Below, piece after piece: positions 4,875 to 6,039 of a stretch of 6,039 bases of DNA (position 1 is its first letter; each line of letters begins with the position of its first letter). Source of the DNA: an uncultured Hyphomonadaceae bacterium (lineage in GTDB: Bacteria; Pseudomonadota; Alphaproteobacteria; Caulobacterales; Hyphomonadaceae); assembly GCA_937873805.1 (NCBI GenBank), contig CALMWO010000604.1:1-6039 (forward strand), written 5' to 3'. The notes beneath the pieces were generated by a model that ran no database searches, was not told where the DNA came from, and was given only the letters and a program-made list of their open reading frames with translations. Made by a program: the position numbers and the translations under genes.

Positions 4875-6039
4875 TCAGACGCGCTCTTTCGCGGCTTTCA
4901 CGACTGCCTCGGCGGTAATGCCGAAATGCTTGTACAGCGCCTTGTACGGGGCAGACGCGCCAAAGCCGGTCATGCCGACAAAGCCGCCTTCCGGCCCGAT
5001 CCAGCGGTCCCAGCCATCACGGATGCCCGCTTCCACGGCCACCTTGGGCAGTTTCCCGCCCAGCGTGTCGGTCTGGTACTTGGCAGGCTGCGCCGCAAAC
5101 AGTGAGAAGCACGGCATCGAAACGACCCGCGCGCCGATGCCTTCGGCCTCCAGCGTCTTCTGAGCCTCCAGCGCGATCTCGACTTCAGACCCCGTCGCCA
5201 GCAGCACGACCTTTTCCGGCTTCGTCGCGGGCGAAACCACATAACCGCCCTTGGCCACGAGGTTCTCGTCGGTGTGGACTTTGCGCGCAGGCGCAAGGTT
5301 CTGGCGGGTGAGGGCGATCAGCGACGGCGCGTCCGTCGAATTCAGCGCCACTTCCCATGCCTCAGCCGATTCCACGCCATCCGCCGGGCGGAAGACCAGC
5401 AGGTTCGGAATATTCCGCAGCGAGGCCACATGCTCCACCGGCTGGTGCGTCGGGCCGTCTTCGCCCACGCCGATCGAGTCGTGCGTCATCACATGGATCA
5501 CGCGCTGGTTCATCAGCGCGCCAAGCCGGATGGCGGGACGAGAATAGTCCGAGAACACAAGGAAGGTGCCCGAGTAGGGGATAATGCCGCCATGCAGCGC
5601 CATGCCGTTCATCGCCGCCGCCATGGCGTGCTCGCGAATGCCCCAGTGGACATAGCGCCCGCCATAATTCTCCGGCGTCATCGGCGCTTTGTTGGCCGCC
5701 GTGCGCGTGTTGTTCGAGCCGGTGAGGTCGGCCGATCCGCCCACCAGTTCCGGCATCAGCTCGGTTGCCACTTCCAGCGCCGCGCCAGACCATTTGCGCG
5801 TGGCGTCGGCCTTCGGCGATTCCACGATCTTCTTCTTGTGCGCGTTGATAGCCGCTTTCAGGCCCTCGGGAACCTTGCCCGACAGCGACGCTTCCAGCGC
5901 GCCGCGCTTGTCCGACGCCGCCAGCCGCTTGTTCCACGCCTCGCGATGGCGCGCGCCCTGCGCGCCGATCTTGCGCCACTCCTTCAGGATTTCTTCCGGT
6001 ACCACGAACGGCTCGTGCGGCCAGTCGATGGCCTTGCGG
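4875..6039 (-). CDS. tkt: Transketolase, C-terminal 387 residues (5' end outside window)
   Basis: Thiamine-diphosphate enzyme that moves two-carbon units between sugar phosphates in the non-oxidative pentose phosphate (or Calvin) pathway. The frame is open to the right edge (…AIDWPHEPFVVPEEI). With the family near 660 residues, roughly 270-280 N-terminal residues, including most of the diphosphate-binding domain, are missing. Visible are the end of that domain, then the pyrimidine-binding domain with GGSADLTGSN, HWGIREHAM (its Glu is the catalytic residue that activates the cofactor), YSRPAIRLGAL and THDSIGVGEDGPTHQP (substrate-binding His and Asp). The C-terminal domain has LLATGSEVEIA, FSLFAAQP and GFGASAPY. 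It ends ...AAKERV with TGA at 4875-4877, immediately before two hairpins. No frameshift or missing key residue is seen. It is upstream of gap on the same strand, so partial co-transcription is possible. Confidence 0.97.
   Translation of the reverse strand, partial: RKAIDWPHEPFVVPEEILKEWRKIGAQGARHREAWNKRLAASDKRGALEASLSGKVPEGLKAAINAHKKKIVESPKADATRKWSGAALEVATELMPELVGGSADLTGSNNTRTAANKAPMTPENYGGRYVHWGIREHAMAAAMNGMALHGGIIPYSGTFLVFSDYSRPAIRLGALMNQRVIHVMTHDSIGVGEDGPTHQPVEHVASLRNIPNLLVFRPADGVESAEAWEVALNSTDAPSLIALTRQNLAPARKVHTDENLVAKGGYVVSPATKPEKVVLLATGSEVEIALEAQKTLEAEGIGARVVSMPCFSLFAAQPAKYQTDTLGGKLPKVAVEAGIRDGWDRWIGPEGGFVGMTGFGASAPYKALYKHFGITAEAVVKAAKERV

Noticed and set aside
1..6039. CRISPR arrays, tRNA or rRNA genes, insertion sequences, integrases
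   Set aside because: No regularly spaced repeats, no tRNA-like cloverleaf and no transposase or integrase motifs were seen on either strand; nearly all bases are accounted for by the listed genes.

Overview
This is a GC-rich bacterial chromosome segment in which every gene I can support lies on the minus strand. Read in the direction of transcription (high to low coordinates), it holds: the C-terminal part of transketolase (tkt); a 168-base gap; glyceraldehyde-3-phosphate dehydrogenase (gap); a small soluble protein of unknown function; a cysteine-rich lipoprotein; phosphoglycerate kinase (pgk); a second cysteine-rich lipoprotein; a detached copy of the last 57 codons of a pgk gene; and the first 222 codons of a short-chain dehydrogenase of the eukaryotic MFE-2/HSD17B4 type. 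The sequence style of GAPDH and PGK, the tkt-gap-pgk order and the MFE-2-like dehydrogenase suggest an alphaproteobacterium, possibly of the Hyphomonadaceae/Maricaulales group. That placement is inference from remembered family sequences, not a search.

Layout. tkt (4875-6039) runs off the right edge and ends in two small adjacent hairpins. gap (3698-4705) then opens a tightly packed set: gap, the 158-residue protein (3222-3698), the 175-residue lipoprotein (2716-3243) and pgk (1529-2719). They overlap by 1, 22 and 4 bases, and the last three all start with GTG. This is the signature of one translationally coupled transcript, with two non-glycolytic proteins inserted between consecutive enzymes of lower glycolysis. 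A 62-base spacer with a hairpin separates pgk from the second lipoprotein (918-1466). That gene's 3' end runs directly into the pgk-tail fragment (727-900). A further 60 bases on, the dehydrogenase starts at 666 and leaves the window at base 1.

How the genes relate. Transketolase, GAPDH and PGK share triose-phosphate metabolism: the non-oxidative pentose phosphate pathway produces glyceraldehyde-3-phosphate, and GAPDH and PGK interconvert it with 3-phosphoglycerate. The two lipoproteins probably act outside the cytoplasm and have no obvious metabolic link. Sampled lines within them are poorer in GC than the pgk line counted (30 to 32 versus 40 per 60 bases), and the lipoprotein upstream of pgk also uses codons such as ATA, CTA and TTA, so both may be accessory genes acquired into the cluster.

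The most interesting structure is the second pgk 3' end. It matches the resident PGK at 48 of 57 residues, but 18 of its 27 base differences are at third codon positions. It therefore mostly diverged while still part of a working pgk, and it is better explained as the tail of a displaced or foreign pgk allele than as a recent local duplication. I see no CRISPR array, transposase, tRNA or rRNA gene, and no clearly novel defence or biosynthetic system.
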